Origin: Chrysemys picta bellii
Lineage: Eukaryota > Chordata > Testudines > Emydidae
NCBI RefSeq assembly: GCF_011386835.1
Contig: NC_088809.1
Span: 20,551,567-20,615,566, forward strand
DNA length: 64,000 nt
Direction: 5' to 3'
Shown here: positions 45,906-58,198 of the stretch, in pieces
Layout: the number at the start of each line of letters is the position of its first letter
How positions within the stretch are numbered: position 1 is the first letter of the stretch
Made by a program: the position numbers and the translations under genes
Notes under the pieces: model-generated
Seen by the model: only the letters and a program-made list of their open reading frames with translations
Told to the model about the DNA's origin: nothing
Database searches by the model: none

Positions 45906-47235
45906 CCAGCTAGGTATCTTAGAGATCGGTATTTACCCAGGGAGTTGATTGTGTGTCTGCTCTTCTTTCTTCAATGACCGACTTAGAAGAAGAATGCTCC
46001 ATTGGCCCCGAAAACCTTCTCAGAACCAGCTCTTTAGCAGCTCACCCCTTGCTGGTTGACACAAATAAAATGGGTCTCTTTTTATGTGATGCAACAGTGC
46101 CTCCAATTAAATCAAAATGGCCTTTTTTCTTTGCACTGAGCCCAACACCTTTATAATCGAGCTTAAGTCAGCGCCTTGGGCGTTGCATGCTTCTCGAGGC
46201 AATACCACGGCATCTGCAGAGCTGTTTATCTATCTGACAAAGGGGAGGGGAGGAATAAAGTTCATATTAAACCATAACACAAAGCGGCTTTGCAAAGGTT
46301 TTCTCTCCCTGTGTTTCCCCGAGGCCTCCTCTAGGGGGCAGTCTTGCCATGCAAAGTGCTGGGAAGAAGGCGACCAAAGGATCTAGCAACTCTTAACAGA
46401 AGTAAGAGAAATGAACATGCTGGAAAATGAAGTTCTTGTCTATAGCTTTTCATTTGTCTTCCCTCCCCCTTCTTTGCTCTTTTACTTATTTTATTTTTAC
46501 CTACTCAGCAAGACTTATTAATGAGGTAGGGGGACGGAGGGCTGGATGGCCCAAGATACATGCTTCAGTGAAGAAGAGCAGGAAAAAAATAGGATATTGT
46601 TTTGTGATGCCCGAATGGGTTGAAAAATGTATGGTTTCTAAACACGATAGTTAGTGCTTAATCTGACAAATTGCCTCTGATCACCGGGCTGCGTGATTCC
46701 CTGTTACGTGATAATAGAATTCTACATGGAAGCCGCAGAAGCCCACTGCCATTATATTAATATACAAACCTGCAGCCCTCCAAAATGTTTTTGTCTCTCT
46801 CTCCCATTCCCCCTCCCCCTTTTTTTTCTAGCCAGAGTAAATGAGAGACTGGATATTTCTATTTGTTTTGCACAGGATTAGCACCGACTAATAGGATTAA
46901 TATCCTGAATTGTGTGGCAAATGGAACATTGTTAAGTGGGTGATTATTAGAAAATTATATATAGGGGCGAAACTATTAGAGCAGAGAAGCCAGTGGGCCG
47001 GGATATTTCAGTACCCGGGTGGCATCTCCAACACCAGCAGGTTTCTCTTGCAGCTGCTTTGACTCCTTGCCCTGGCAGGGTTACGCTGGGCTTTTTAATA
47101 CCCCCTGCGGAAGTCCCATGTGGTCAACTCGACCTCCTGGGATAGGAAGTGATTCCAAAGGCTATAACCTACTCTTAGAACATACCTGCCCCAGAGTTTA
47201 GTAACCTGCTGTCTCTGTGTCCATTGTAACAGGAA
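45906..47235. other. No recognisable gene
   Basis: 46820-46970 is A/T-rich and contains ggattaatatcc (two overlapping GGATTA-type homeodomain sites). Without alignment this is only a weak hint of an enhancer. Confidence 0.35.
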
Positions 47236-47240
47236 TCGCT

Positions 47241-47331
47241 GTGGCCTAGAGCCTCAAAGGTATTTAGGCGCCTAATTCCCATGGGTTCCAATGGGAGTTA
47301 GGTACCTACCTATCCTTTGAGGCTCTGGGCC
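47241..47331. repeat. Palindromic short element
   Basis: agagcctcaaaggtatttag and aggcgcctaattccca are mirrored by tgggagttaggtacctacct and tcctttgaggctct. It forms a hairpin with an 8-10 base loop, a known type of short amniote palindromic repeat. Confidence 0.7.
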
Positions 47332-47506
47332 CAGAAGACTTGGTCTCATAAATATATAGGATTTACTTGTAACTGCCCCACTACGCCTGTATTCCTGTTC
47401 ATTTCTAGCCAGTGATAACCACATTTGCCTGCGCAACCCATCCGGTGTCAACCAATGATGAAGTCCCCCCCCACCAGCCCCTGTCCTATCCATCATCAGC
47501 CATCTC

Positions 47507-47890
47507 ATAGAATCTCAGGGTTGGAAGGGATCTTAGGAGGTCATCTAGTCCAACCCCCTGCTCAAAGCAGGACCAATCCCCAACTAAATCATCCCAGCCT
47601 TTGTCAAGCCTGACCTTATAAACCTCTAAGGAAGGAGATTCCACCACCTCCCTAGGCAACCCATTCCAGTGCTTCACCACCCTCCTAGTGAAACAGTGCT
47701 TCCTAATATCCAACCTAGACCTCCCCACTGCAACTTGAGACCATTACTCCTTGATCTCTCATCTGGTACCACTGAACAATCTAGATCCATCCTCTTTGGA
47801 ACCCCCTTTCAGATAGCTGAAAGCAGCTATCAAATCCCCCCTCGTTCTTCTCTTTTGCAGACTAAACGATCCCAGTTCCCTCATCTCCCT
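47507..47890 (-). mobile_element. CR1 3' fragment, minus strand
   Basis: From tagaatctcagggttggaag to gactaaacgatcccagttcc it matches the 3' end of the CR1 at 9927. On the minus strand it encodes the worn C-terminal end of ORF2 ([20 protein letters not shown]). It is 5' truncated at about 47890. Confidence 0.88.
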
Positions 47891-48984
47891 CACTAACCAG
47901 TTGGCCGCCTGGCTTTCCATTCTGTTGCCAGTCACTCCTGATGTCCTCCAATCATTGGCCTCCTCTTCTCCCTACTGTGGGACCCGACACTCACTTTTCC
48001 TCATGTCACATAGTCGCTTACTTTGTGAGTCGTTCCACTGGAATTATTTGTGGGGTACAGGACTACACAGCAGGAGCGAGGGGCAGCAGAATCTGGCCCT
48101 TAATAAAATCCAGGGTGCCACCTCAGTGCTGATCTCCTGGGCACGTCACCTACCTGTATTCAAAGGTGTGCGCTCTCGTGCCCGCTGGAGGACAGATCCC
48201 CGTGCGCATCCGTCTGCGGGAGTCTGCACAGCCAGCCAAACGCTCTGGCAAAAGCATGCAGCACTAATGCGTAATGAATGCAAAGCCAAGGATGCAACTT
48301 TTGGCAGCTTGTGACTGTGTTCTGGGGGGGGTGGGGGGCGCGATTCCACTCCTTCCCTGAACGCCAGAGATGATGGGCTTTTCTGCACCGCAGGATGGTT
48401 CACCAATGTAGTCTGTGCTGCAAGGAGTGATGATGTGGCAGCTGCTGGACCCAGGCTGTGTCAAAGCCTCTAGAAGGCTCTAATCTAGCACTTTCAAGAA
48501 ATCTTTTTACCCGCCCCTCCCCCACATTTGAGTTGCTGCTATTTATGTGGTTGCTGATATATCCCAGTGGTGGCTATTTCTGGCTACCTCCTTCGTACTC
48601 TGCTGGAATTTAATGCTTTTTTTTTTTTTTATTGCACTGCCAATTAAAAATGTACTTCAGGGGCTTGTTTTGGTCTTTGATTCTTCTGTCAGCGGAGATC
48701 GATCTGTCGGAGTTGGCTGCCCTGGCCTGTCCCTGGTCCTACTGCTGGCGTTGGGACATCACCATTGTTCTTTAAGCATAAAAGTCACATCTGCTAAAGG
48801 AGAGCGATTCATCCGAGAGGGTGGGAATGACTTCTGCACTGGGGATGGAGGTTGCCTTGTAGCGGGAGAAATGTACATGTCGGTGGAATTGTGACCTAAG
48901 ACGGTCTCTTCACCATCTCTACAGGTGATCCCCATCACCATAAGAGGAGCACACTAAACTACGATGAATTTATACAGGGAGAGA
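47891..48984. other. No recognisable gene
   Basis: A T run lies near 48618. Nothing else is recognised. Confidence 0.4.
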
Positions 48985-49130
48985 AGAATCACTAGCCCCA
49001 TTTTACAGCTGGGAACTGGGGCACAGGCAGATGTAAGTGATTTGCTCGAGGTCATAGTGACAGAGCTGGGCATCAAATCCAGATCTCCCGAGGCCTGATC
49101 TTAGCCACAAGACCATCTTCCCTCCTTTGT
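48985..49130 (-). mobile_element. MIR/CORE-type SINE fragment
   Basis: ccattttacagctgggaact and tgatttgctcgaggtcatag are the inverted MIR-like core. Confidence 0.65.
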
Positions 49131-50464
49131 TCTCAGCCTTCCTTCCCTTTGCAGTCATACGTGGTTATTGACCCTACCTCAGAGGCCCATAAATCTCTAC
49201 CCCACCTGCTCCTCTCGCAGCCACAGCGTTAAGCAGTTGGTGAAACGAAAACCAATCGTAATTGGATCAAAAACCAGAACTGGAAGATTGGGAACTTCTT
49301 CCCCTGCCTCTAACCAAGAGGAGACCCCTCACCGATTGAATGACTCACACTTTTTTCAGCCTTGGCATTTGCTGTCCTTTAGGGTGTCTTAGCGAAGGAG
49401 GGGAGTATGTGCCCAGGTGGACTGGGCACATCAGGGGCATATGAATGTATTTGGGCAGAGTGAGATATCTGGCCTGGTTATTGAGACTTACCCCCAAACT
49501 GGTGCCTGTCAGCTGTAGCAGATACAGGAGATATTTGCAAATAGGTCAAACACTTGGCCTGGGGCTTACAGGGGTCAGGTGGCCTGTGGTGGACATGGAA
49601 CCCTGCATCCTGCTGAAGGGGAATTGGACTCCTGCTCCCTTCGAAGCTGTCTGTGCACCTCCCAGAAAACACTGTTCTAAGCCCACCTGCATGTGGTGCT
49701 GGATAGATGGGGACAGCCATTCCCTCAGCTAGCATTAGTGGGTTCCGCCTTCACCATCATCTCTTGGCCCCTGGGGTTTTCCTTATGCTGAGAGAAGCCT
49801 GTGCAAGCAAGCTCCCTGCCTAGCCGCTCCAGTAGCAAGGACCCGTGGGAATAGAGAGGGCGGGGGGGAAGGTACAAATCCATTTAGTTTAAAGATCAGT
49901 TCTCTTGCGCTGAGCTATGAGAGACTTCAGAACACCCCCAAGGTTCCCATTTAACTACCAATTGCGGCTGATTTCACAGAGCAATTTTTGAGCCTTCAGA
50001 AAGGCCTTGTGGCAGCGTTTTCATCTCTCGGAGCCTTATTGGGGAAAGCTGTATTAAATGTCTTCACTCCTGTCTCGGCCACGCTACCTTGTGATGGCCT
50101 ACTGACTTTATACGTAGGCGCGTGCCTGCCCTGGAACTCTTTAAACCGCATCGGTTGGGCAGAATGGGGCTCCTGTCTGGTTGAAAGGATCCTGTGAACG
50201 AGGTATAAATACCAAGCTAGCTAATGGCCAGCCAGCCGGCGATACTGGTGAACTCCTCTAGAAGTGCCGTCATGAACGGATAAGCCGTTGAACAATGCAC
50301 CATGCTGACTTTTCCCATGCTTTCTGACTGCCATCAAGTTTGGGGGATTCTCTCCCTTCCCCCAAGGACTGCAGATTTTGGAAGGGTCACTACCTGGGAG
50401 GAGAGAGGTTTGCCTAATCTATGCTTGAGGAGCTGTTCTGCTTGTTGTTTGAATAAGGCCTCAG
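49131..50464. other. No recognisable gene
   Basis: No feature is supported in this stretch. Confidence 0.4.
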
Positions 50465-50680
50465 GGGTCCCAACCAAAATCAGAGCCCAGTGCGCTAGGC
50501 GCTGTATGTACAGAGACAGTGCCTGGCCTGAAGTGCTCGCAATCTAAGCGGGCAGAGAGAGGGGAAATGATTTGCCTACGGTCTCAGAACAGATCAGTGG
50601 GAGAGCCAGGAACAGCAGAACCCAGGTCGTCTGACTTCTACTTCCATGCCCTAACCACTAGACTGTGCCTCATGCCGCTC
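50465..50680 (-). mobile_element. MIR/CORE-type SINE with 3' tail
   Basis: cccagtgcgctaggcgctgt (tail), gaaatgatttgcctacggtc (core) and tgccctaaccactagactgt (head) lie in the order of an inverted full-length copy. Confidence 0.7.
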
Positions 50681-51827
50681 CTCTGAGAACCTGGCCCTGT
50701 TTGGAAAACCAGGAGGATTGTTATCATTAATTATTTGTATTGGGGTAGCCCAAGAGGCTCCAGCCAGGGATGGGGGCCTCATAGCCCTGCTCTTCTTAGG
50801 TGTGTCCAGTGGTGAGGACAATTTCAGAGCAGCTCAAAGACCTTCCCTCCCAAAGTCCAGCAGAATCTTTCTCCACGAGCGTTTTCACATGGAAGGATCC
50901 CAGAATGCTTCAGACTATTTACGGGGGGGAATCACTTTCTCTACCATGGAAATGCAGCTGCTTTTGGGGTGGAACCCAGCTGCTGTTTAACAGGGCCCAG
51001 GAATGCCACGTAGCGTGAATTCTAAAGTGCCCTGAGGAGCTGCGTGGAAGTCCCTGTACCCTACACAGCATTGAGGGCGGCGGGTTTCCAAAACCGCTTG
51101 AATCTGCAGCTTCCACCGTTGTGTGCGTAAATGGGGGCACTGCACGTGCCGATCGCCCTGTCGGCACATGGATCCTTGTACTCAACAGTCCCCAGGCTGA
51201 GCGCTTGACTGTGGTAAGTGGCAGTGAGGATGCTAGATCTGCCGTTGCCTTTTAGAAAAAGCAGGCCTTTTAAACAACAGTCTCCCAGAAAGGAGCATAA
51301 AGCCAGGGACGATAGCTTTGAGTTCTAAGCAGCCGAGCTGAAATAACTAGACACAGTAGGAAAGGCAGGTTCAAGTCCCCGAAGGGTCAGCTGGGCCCTT
51401 TGTTCTGCTGAGATCAATAAACGGAGTCGTCTGCGGCTTTACGTGGGGGTCATGCAGGCGAGACCTTATAAATGGAGCCCCTATCTGTGCTGCGTGGACA
51501 TTAGTTTCCCAAGAGGCTGTTTTGTAAGCGCAGTAGTCGGCGATAGATCTTGCTCCTGCCTCTTTTTGTGAAGTGTTGGTGGCTGCCGCTCCCCCCTCTC
51601 CACCTTTTCAGAGGTGGCTGGCGGTGCTGTGTGGGGACAGTGGCCATGCTTCGGGGCCCCTCAGGAGGAGAGTTACTGTAAAAGTGGCTTGGGCAGGTGG
51701 ACGAGAGAACCGCTGTCTGAAAAACTCCCCCTGAGACACAGGGCTTGCTTTGCCGAGCCGCTCCCTCCACAATTCAAAAACTCAGGTTCTTAGCGAGCCA
51801 GGCGATATTCTCATCCCCACTCTGGCC
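50681..51827. other. No recognisable gene
   Basis: No feature is supported in this stretch. Confidence 0.4.
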
Positions 51828-51835
51828 CCTGTAGG

Positions 51836-52081
51836 CAGAGGTGCCGACTCTGTGGGTGCTCTGGGGCTGGAGCACCCATGGGGAAAAAATAGTGGGTGCT
51901 CAGCAATCACTGGCAGACCCCACCCATCAGCTCCTCTCCTCTCCCCTCTCCTCCCCTCAGCGCCTCCCGCCCGCCGAGGATCAGCTGTTCAGGGAAAAGG
52001 CGGGGCAGAGGTGGAGCAGGGGTGGGAAGAGGTGGAATGGGGTGGGCCCTTCGGGGGGGGGAACAGGGGTCGGTGCCTCTG
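51836..52081. mobile_element. hAT-type short DNA element, 246 bp
   Basis: Starts CAGAGGTGCCGACTCTG and ends GTCGGTGCCTCTG. Flanks cctgtagg (51828-51835) and cctgtatc (52082-52089) agree at 6 of 8. The interior is GC-rich with gtgggtgctc motifs. Confidence 0.75.
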
Positions 52082-52299
52082 CCTGTATCTCCAACTGACG
52101 TGCCGACATATCTTAAGTCTGCGTGGGTGGGGCATGCTCACGCTAGCCCAAAAAGCGGGTGCAGCGGACGCAAGGTAGAATATTTTGCCAATAGATCTAA
52201 CTTTGACCTGAGAAGCTTAAACTAACCCTGCAGCAGATCGCACAGATGTGCAATTGAAGTGCAGGGTGTGGTTGTTCGAGCACTTTGCAAAAGTTTGGT

Positions 52300-52450
52300 T
52301 AGGATCCTTGTGCCCATTTTACAGATGGAGAAACTGAGGCAGAGAGCGCGCAAGTGACTTGTCTAAAGTCAGGCATCCTGTTCCTTCCTCTGCCACTGAC
52401 TCTGAGTCCTGAACCCCTGAGCCCTGCCCTAACCATCTCATGTGGCACAT
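52300..52450 (-). mobile_element. MIR/CORE-type SINE fragment
   Basis: ttacagatggagaaactgag and gtgacttgtctaaagtcag are the inverted core. The right end is worn. Confidence 0.6.
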
Positions 52451-52770
52451 GAGTTTACCCCTCTACCGATTGTTCTGAAACTCGAGACAAGGTAGAAATA
52501 GGAGCCCTTTGGCTCGGGCTTGTATGTGCCCTGCTCCCTTTTTCCCCGAGTCCCGTGTGGTATCCCAGGGCCACGAATTGTTTGCTGTACAACATGGACT
52601 ATATGCTATTCTCAAGGCCACCCGTGTAGACCCTCACACTGGGGATTGAACTGGTAACCTCCAGCGCTAAAAGCAGGTGCTACAGCACCAAGCGGCTGTA
52701 ACAGCTTGTATCCTCTAGGAATCAGCACCATGGGGGAATAGGTAACACCCCCCGATAGGTCACGCTAGGC

Positions 52771-53555
52771 CAGGGGCGGGCAAAGTTTTTGACCTGAGGG
52801 CCGCATCGGGTTTTGTAAATTGTATGGAGGGCCAGTTAGGGGAGGAGGTCATGGCCAGGCCCCCACCTCCTATCTGCCCCCCCTCAGGACTCCTGCCCCC
52901 CCAAACCCCCGTTCCCTGATGCCCCCCCCCCACGACCCCTGCCCCATCCACCCCCCCAGTCCCCGACTGCCCCCGGACCCCCGCCACCCCATCCAACCCC
53001 TCCTCTTATTCCTGACAGCCCCCCTGGGATCCCTGCCCCATCCAACCAACCCTTCTCCCTGCCCCCTGACTGCCCCCGGAACCCCCGCCCCTGACTGCCC
53101 CCCCATCCAACCCCCCCTCATTCCTGACTGCCCCCCCGGGACCCCTGCCCCCATTCAACCCCCTGTTCCCCCCCTGACTGCTCTGACCCCTATTCACACC
53201 CCCACCCCCTGACCAGCACCCCGAACTCACCTGCCCTCTATCAACCCCTCCTGCCCCCTTACTGTGCTGCCTGGAGCACCGGTGGCTGGTGGCGCTACAG
53301 CCGCGCCGCTCAGCTGGAGCCAGGCCACGCTGCCACCACCACGCAGCACAGAAACCGGGTCAGGCCGGGCTCTGCAGCTGCACTGCCCCAGGGGCTCACA
53401 GCCCCGCCGCCCAGAGCATTGCGCCGGTGGCAGCGCGAGCGAGCTGAGACTGCGGTGGAGAGGGGACAGCAGGGTCGGGGCCGGGCTAGCCTCCCGGGCC
53501 AGGAGCTCGGGGGCCAGGCAGGACGGTCCCGCGGGCCGTAGTTTGCCCACCTCTG
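52771..53555. mobile_element. hAT-type DNA element with C-rich array, 785 bp
   Basis: Starts CAGGGGCGGGCAAAGTTTTT and ends GCCGTAGTTTGCCCACCTCTG. Flanks cgctaggc (52763-52770) and tgctatgc (53556-53563) agree at 6 of 8. Between about 52860 and 53240 it carries an imperfect array of cctgactgcccccggaaccc-like units. Confidence 0.8.
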
Positions 53556-53563
53556 TGCTATGC

Positions 53564-54269
53564 TCTTGGGCTATCGTTGTGCCTGATCACCAAGCAGGCG
53601 ACTGACTAAACCGGCATCCTTAGGAATATCTGAATGTGTCGAAATGCTGTTTGCAACATGCCCAGACTGGTAAACACGGGCACAGCACGCCAAGCGTTGC
53701 TGCAGCCTTGGGCAAAGCACAGGGCCGCTGTGCAGTACGTATTCTGTTTGACTGACAATGGGGCCCAATCCTGGGCACTCGCCTCTCCCGCTGCTGTCTA
53801 TTGGAGTGACCAGTGCTAAACCGCACTGGGGATCCAGCCCGACCACAATGAAAACAAAGCATTTTGCAAAGGTGGGCGCGCCCCTCTGATGAAGGGACTG
53901 TAGCAGTGCAAAGCACTGTCATTAACCCAAACGCCTCCTGCCTGCCCCCTCCGCAGGCTGGGTCTCAGTCAGGAAACCTCACTCTCCGGTTGTAGGGTAT
54001 CATGCAAACTTCAACTTCCTGGAGGTCTTCGTGCCTTGAACATTGTTGATAAGAATGCTGTGGCGTGGCTTGACCGGATTGCATACGCCAAATAAATAAT
54101 GCCGGGCTATTGGTTTTCTGGGAAACCAGCCAGTACATATGGCCTGGGTCAACATGCCTGCCTTTAGGGGTGTCAGACTAGTGCAGAGGGGAGCAGGTGG
54201 AATGCAAGGGTGAGGAGCAGCGGGGGCGGGGAAAGCTGTGAGATCATGGATCTATGTGGGATCCCCACC
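53564..54269. other. No recognisable gene
   Basis: No feature is supported in this stretch. Confidence 0.4.
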
Positions 54270-54653
54270 AGAGCTGGGCAGTTTTTGCATCCTGAGAACA
54301 TTTTAGAGATTTCACTTTTTTCCCCCCCTCTTTCAAAAAGTCCAACATCTCAAAAAAAAAGTTTCACAAACTGAAAATCTAAAATAAATAAAAGGAAATA
54401 CTACTGGTTCAATCAAAAAGTTTTGTTTAGAAACCTAAGTTCATTGTGGTAAATCCAAAGTCGTTCTGAACTGGAGATTTTCATGTCGAAAACGTCAAAA
54501 GGGAACACGTCCACAACCTTGAAACCTTTTTCCAAAGTTTCTCAAGTTGAAAATTGTGTCCAAACAGCCTCTTTGCCGCAAAAAGGTTTTGGGTCGACGA
54601 ATCAGCACTTTCCGATGGAAAAAAGTGTAGTAAAAAAATTCTTGGACAGCTCT
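54270..54653. repeat. A/T-rich short DNA element
   Basis: Ends AGAGCTGGGCAG and ctTGGACAGCTCT are inverted. The interior is rich in aaaagttt and mirror motifs. No convincing target duplication. Related copies: 55449, 58930, 60866 and 61245. Confidence 0.55.
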
Positions 54654-54824
54654 ACTTCCCAGTGGTGACTTGGGGAACCCCCCCTTCCTCCTCCCCAATG
54701 AGGCGCCTCCAGGTGCACCATACATGTATGGGGCTGCAGGCTCAGGGAGCAGTTCATTAACCCAAGCTTGGTGTCTGTGTTCTCCCTAGCTGAGCTGTGA
54801 GAGTCTGCATCCTAGCCCTAGAAG

Positions 54825-54990
54825 GTACATCTACATTGGAGCTGGGTGCAAGGCCCCCAGCCCGGAATAAACAGACTTGCACTAGTGGCACTTGAGCTAG
54901 TATGCTAAAAATAGTAGCCGGCTTGAGACCCTGCACCACAATGTCCACACTGCTCTTTTTAGCACACTACCTTGAGCCCTGCTACCTGGG
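54825..54990. repeat. Fragment of a tctacactg-type DNA element
   Basis: aggtacatctacattggagc, agctagtatgctaaaaatag and cacactgctctttttagc match parts of a common turtle palindromic element. The ends are not resolved. Confidence 0.4.
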
Positions 54991-55440
54991 CTGAGAAGAC
55001 CCACCGACCCGCAATGGACTCCCCTTGCAGCGTGAGTCCTCCAGGCAAGTGAGAAGATGCAAAAATGGATAAAAACAGAGCAAAAGAGGGAATAAAAATG
55101 AGAGGAGAGATGGTGAGGAGAGAAGTGTTGGCATGAAGGGATAAGACTACACCTGTCTATCTTGCTATCAGCAGGGGGCGCTCTACCAATAAAGGTGAGG
55201 AACCACAGGCTTAAGTTAGCAGGGTGGCATGTTAGTAAGAGAGAGAGGAGGCGGGCACTGTAATTGGAATGAAAAGGGAATTTGAACAAAGCAAACCAAG
55301 TCCAGAAGTCTTGGCTGGAGGATCCAGCACTGGAAGGTCTGCCCGACCAGTGGGCCAGCCATAGCATAGGCTGACGCATTTCTAGGATTTTAGCTGGCTG
55401 ACGGCTCATTAAGACCATAATTGCACAATGTGCATCTTTA
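54991..55440. other. No recognisable gene
   Basis: The minus-strand frame of 173 codons at 54897-55418 has no family feature and crosses repeat sequence. Confidence 0.4.
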
Positions 55441-55448
55441 CCCTGCTA

Positions 55449-55849
55449 GAGTTGGTCCAATTTATTCTGTTGGAACCTTTTTTCCATCCGAAAAAGCAGT
55501 TTCATCAAATTTGAAAAGTTTAGCAGGAACGAGCCTATTCCAGCAAAACTGTCACCAGAAAAGTATCAATGAATCATGTTGACTTTTTCATTTTTTTTTT
55601 TTTGAGGCTGGCGAAACCTTTCCTTTTGACTTTCATTTCATTTCCGATTGCCTTGACTCTGCTATTAATATTTTTAGCGTATACCTTGACCTTACCCAAA
55701 GGAAATGTTCTTTCGAGGTTTCCAAATGAAAACTTTTGGGAGAAAGTTTGAAACGACCGCTTTTTGTTCCGCTGCCGAAGGAAAACAGATGTTTAGAAAA
55801 GTTGGAAAATCCAGGGAGAGAGAAATTCTGTTTTCCGACTACCTCTGAT
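55449..55849. repeat. A/T-rich short DNA element
   Basis: Same class as 54270-54653. Flanks ccctgcta (55441-55448) and tcctgcta (55850-55857) agree at 7 of 8, suggesting an 8-bp target duplication. The termini are imperfect. Confidence 0.5.
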
Positions 55850-55970
55850 TCCTGCTAATGTGACCCTTTCCCCGAGGAGCAAGATAGAACACAGGGCTTG
55901 TCTATGTGGTCATTTAGTGGCCCACGTGCTGGGGATAAATTTCCAGTGATCTGGCCTGCGTGCACTAGCT

Positions 55971-56291
55971 CAGTGGTTCTCAAACTAGGGCCTCCGCTTG
56001 TTCAGGGAAAGCCCCTGGCGAGCCGGGCCGGTTTGTTTACCTGCCGCGTCTGCAGGTCTGGCCGACTGCGGCTCCCACTGGATTGCCGCTCCAGGCCAAT
56101 GGGGGCGGTGGGAAGCGGCAGCCAGCACGTCCCTCGGCCCACGCCACTTCCTGCAGCCCTCATTGGCCTGGAGTGGTGAACCAGTGGGAGCCACGATCGG
56201 CCGAACCTGCGGATGCGGCAGGTAAACAAACCGGCCCGGCCCACCAGGGGCTTTCCCTGTACAAGCTGCAGCCCAAGTTTGAGAACCACTG
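55971..56291. mobile_element. hAT-type palindromic DNA element, 321 bp
   Basis: Starts CAGTGGTTCTCAAACTAGGG and ends CCCAAGTTTGAGAACCACTG. Flanks cactagct (55963-55970) and cattagct (56292-56299) agree at 7 of 8. Same family as 29388-29720. Confidence 0.85.
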
Positions 56292-56299
56292 CATTAGCT

Positions 56300-56960
56300 T
56301 TCTGTGTGGACATGCCCTGAGTCATTGCTCGCCAGCCGAGCAGCCTCGTGGTCGGTCAATGGCCCAAAGGGTATGGCGGGGCGAGCAGGAGCAGTGTGTG
56401 TCATTTCTTTGTAGCGGGGCAAAGCAGACGGAGGAGGCAATGGGACAAGGGCTTGGTGGGGGCAGAGGATGGAAAGAGAAGACCCTTCTGAGGTGATTTA
56501 TTATCCTCACTGTCTTTGTGGGAGGACGTATTTTATTAGATTTGTCTCTGCAGCGCCAGCTGGCAATGCCAGCCTGCAGCGAAGCAGGAGAGGAAAGTCA
56601 GGTTTTTATGGGGGGGGGGGGGGAGAGCTTGGAATGAAGGAGGCCTCTGCTCTGAAGCATGGATAGAGCTCCCCTCTCTCCCTCCCCCTGACAAGGCTTC
56701 ACCCCCCCCACTCTATGCCGACATCTTGGCGTGGCAGATTTATCCTCCCTTAGTGACTTCCACTGCCAGTTTGTCGTCTTCCTCAAGTCAGAAGCAAGGT
56801 TTATCTGTCGGCCAGCCCTGCAGAAGCTCAAGCTGGTAGGCTGCAGCCAAGCGACGCGCGATCTGGTTTGCATAGCACCACTGACCGTGAAGACAATGGT
56901 CTCGGGAGCCTTCCATCCCGGAAGCTGGACTTCCATACAGACCCCGATGGACTGAGCTCC
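56300..56960. other. No recognisable gene
   Basis: A G run lies at about 56610-56622. No other feature. Confidence 0.4.
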
Positions 56961-56964
56961 AAGA

Positions 56965-57200
56965 CAGCATGGTCCAGTGGACTCAGGAGAGCTGGGTTCT
57001 ATTGCTGGCTCTGTCGCTCGCTTGCTGGGTGACCTTGGGCAAGTCACGTCCCTGCTCTGTGCCTCAGTTTCTCCTCCCGCCTTTGTTGGGTTGATCTATT
57101 TCGGCTGTGAGCTCTTCAGGGCAGGGATGGTCTCGCGCTGTGCCTGTGTACATAGCCAACTTCGGGTCCCCTTTGTGCAGGGCAAAATCCCCCAAAGCTC
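56965..57200 (+). mobile_element. MIR/CORE-type SINE
   Basis: gctgggttctattgctggct, gtgaccttgggcaagtcacg and tgcctcagtttctcc are the conserved head and core. The tail gtgagctcttcagggcaggg matches the family 3' part. Confidence 0.75.
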
Positions 57201-58083
57201 GTTTTATCCTTCCAAGAGGGCGTGTGACGGAGGCCTCAGGAACTCTGGTGCCCTTCAGCTAGTTCTTCTCTGACCCTGGTCAGCGAAGGAGCTTCCTTCC
57301 CAGTGGTCATGATCAACACAGCTCCCGCTCTTACAGCCCATTGCCCGCGTTCATGCGTTTCATTTCCCAGAACTTCCTGTCTGGGTAAATAATGAGCAGT
57401 CCTGCCGTCTAAGCTCCCGTTTGCGCGCTCCTGGGCTCTGCACCAAGCTGGTAGTTATCCTAACGTGTGAGGCAGAATGGAATTCAGTTTGTGGTAGAAT
57501 GTGTTTGGCAAGCAATGCATGAACCTAGTCGGCGTTGGACGAAGGAATGTGTATTTGTTTGACCAGCCTGGTTGTCAGGCAGAGACAATGAAGATACATC
57601 TACATAAAAGGTAAACAGCGCCATCAATCTAGCGAGTGGGGGAGATCAATTACTTATCATTTGAGGTTCAGACCCATGCAAGAGACGAAGTAACTGATCG
57701 TATGCAATATCACTGTATTATAAAAGTGTATCTGGTAAGGTCTTTTATGAAAGCTAATGACACACTGGTGATTAATAGCATTGTAAAATGCCTGCAGTAA
57801 GACTATTTGAGGAAATATGGATACTCATTGATATGATGCTTTAAAGTCTGTGATCAGATACAGGAAGAAACTGTTTTTTCCCCCAGACAGGAGGGAAGGC
57901 AGCTATCTACTTGTCTCTAACGTAAATTCAGCAAAATGTGACCAAAAGCAATGGAAGACCCATTTACATATGAATCAGAAGGGCGAGGGGAAGTCCACGG
58001 GAGGGGAAGAACAGCATGAGGTCATCCTGAGTCTGGGGACAAAAGAGTAAGTTTAGGAAGATATAAGGAGAGAGGAGAAACAT
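57201..58083. other. No recognisable gene
   Basis: No feature is supported in this stretch. Confidence 0.4.
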
Positions 58084-58198
58084 GGTTCTATGGTGGAGGA
58101 CTCATGTCTAAGAAACCTGCCCCTCTTCTTGTCTAGTTTTTCCAAGAGCTCATCCGTGCTTCCCTTGGTAATAGTATGTACTCATGTACGTACACAGG
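58084..58198. repeat. Unnamed dispersed repeat, copy 2
   Basis: Matches 38660-38776 in the same orientation, including gtctaagaaacctgcccctc and the palindromic tgtacgtaca at the right end. Confidence 0.7.

Noticed and set aside
46820..46970. A homeodomain-bound enhancer
   Set aside because: Only one compact GGATTA pair in A/T-rich DNA. Without conservation data this is not supportable.
54897..55418. Minus-strand open frame of 173 codons
   Set aside because: Crosses repeat sequence and has no recognisable features.
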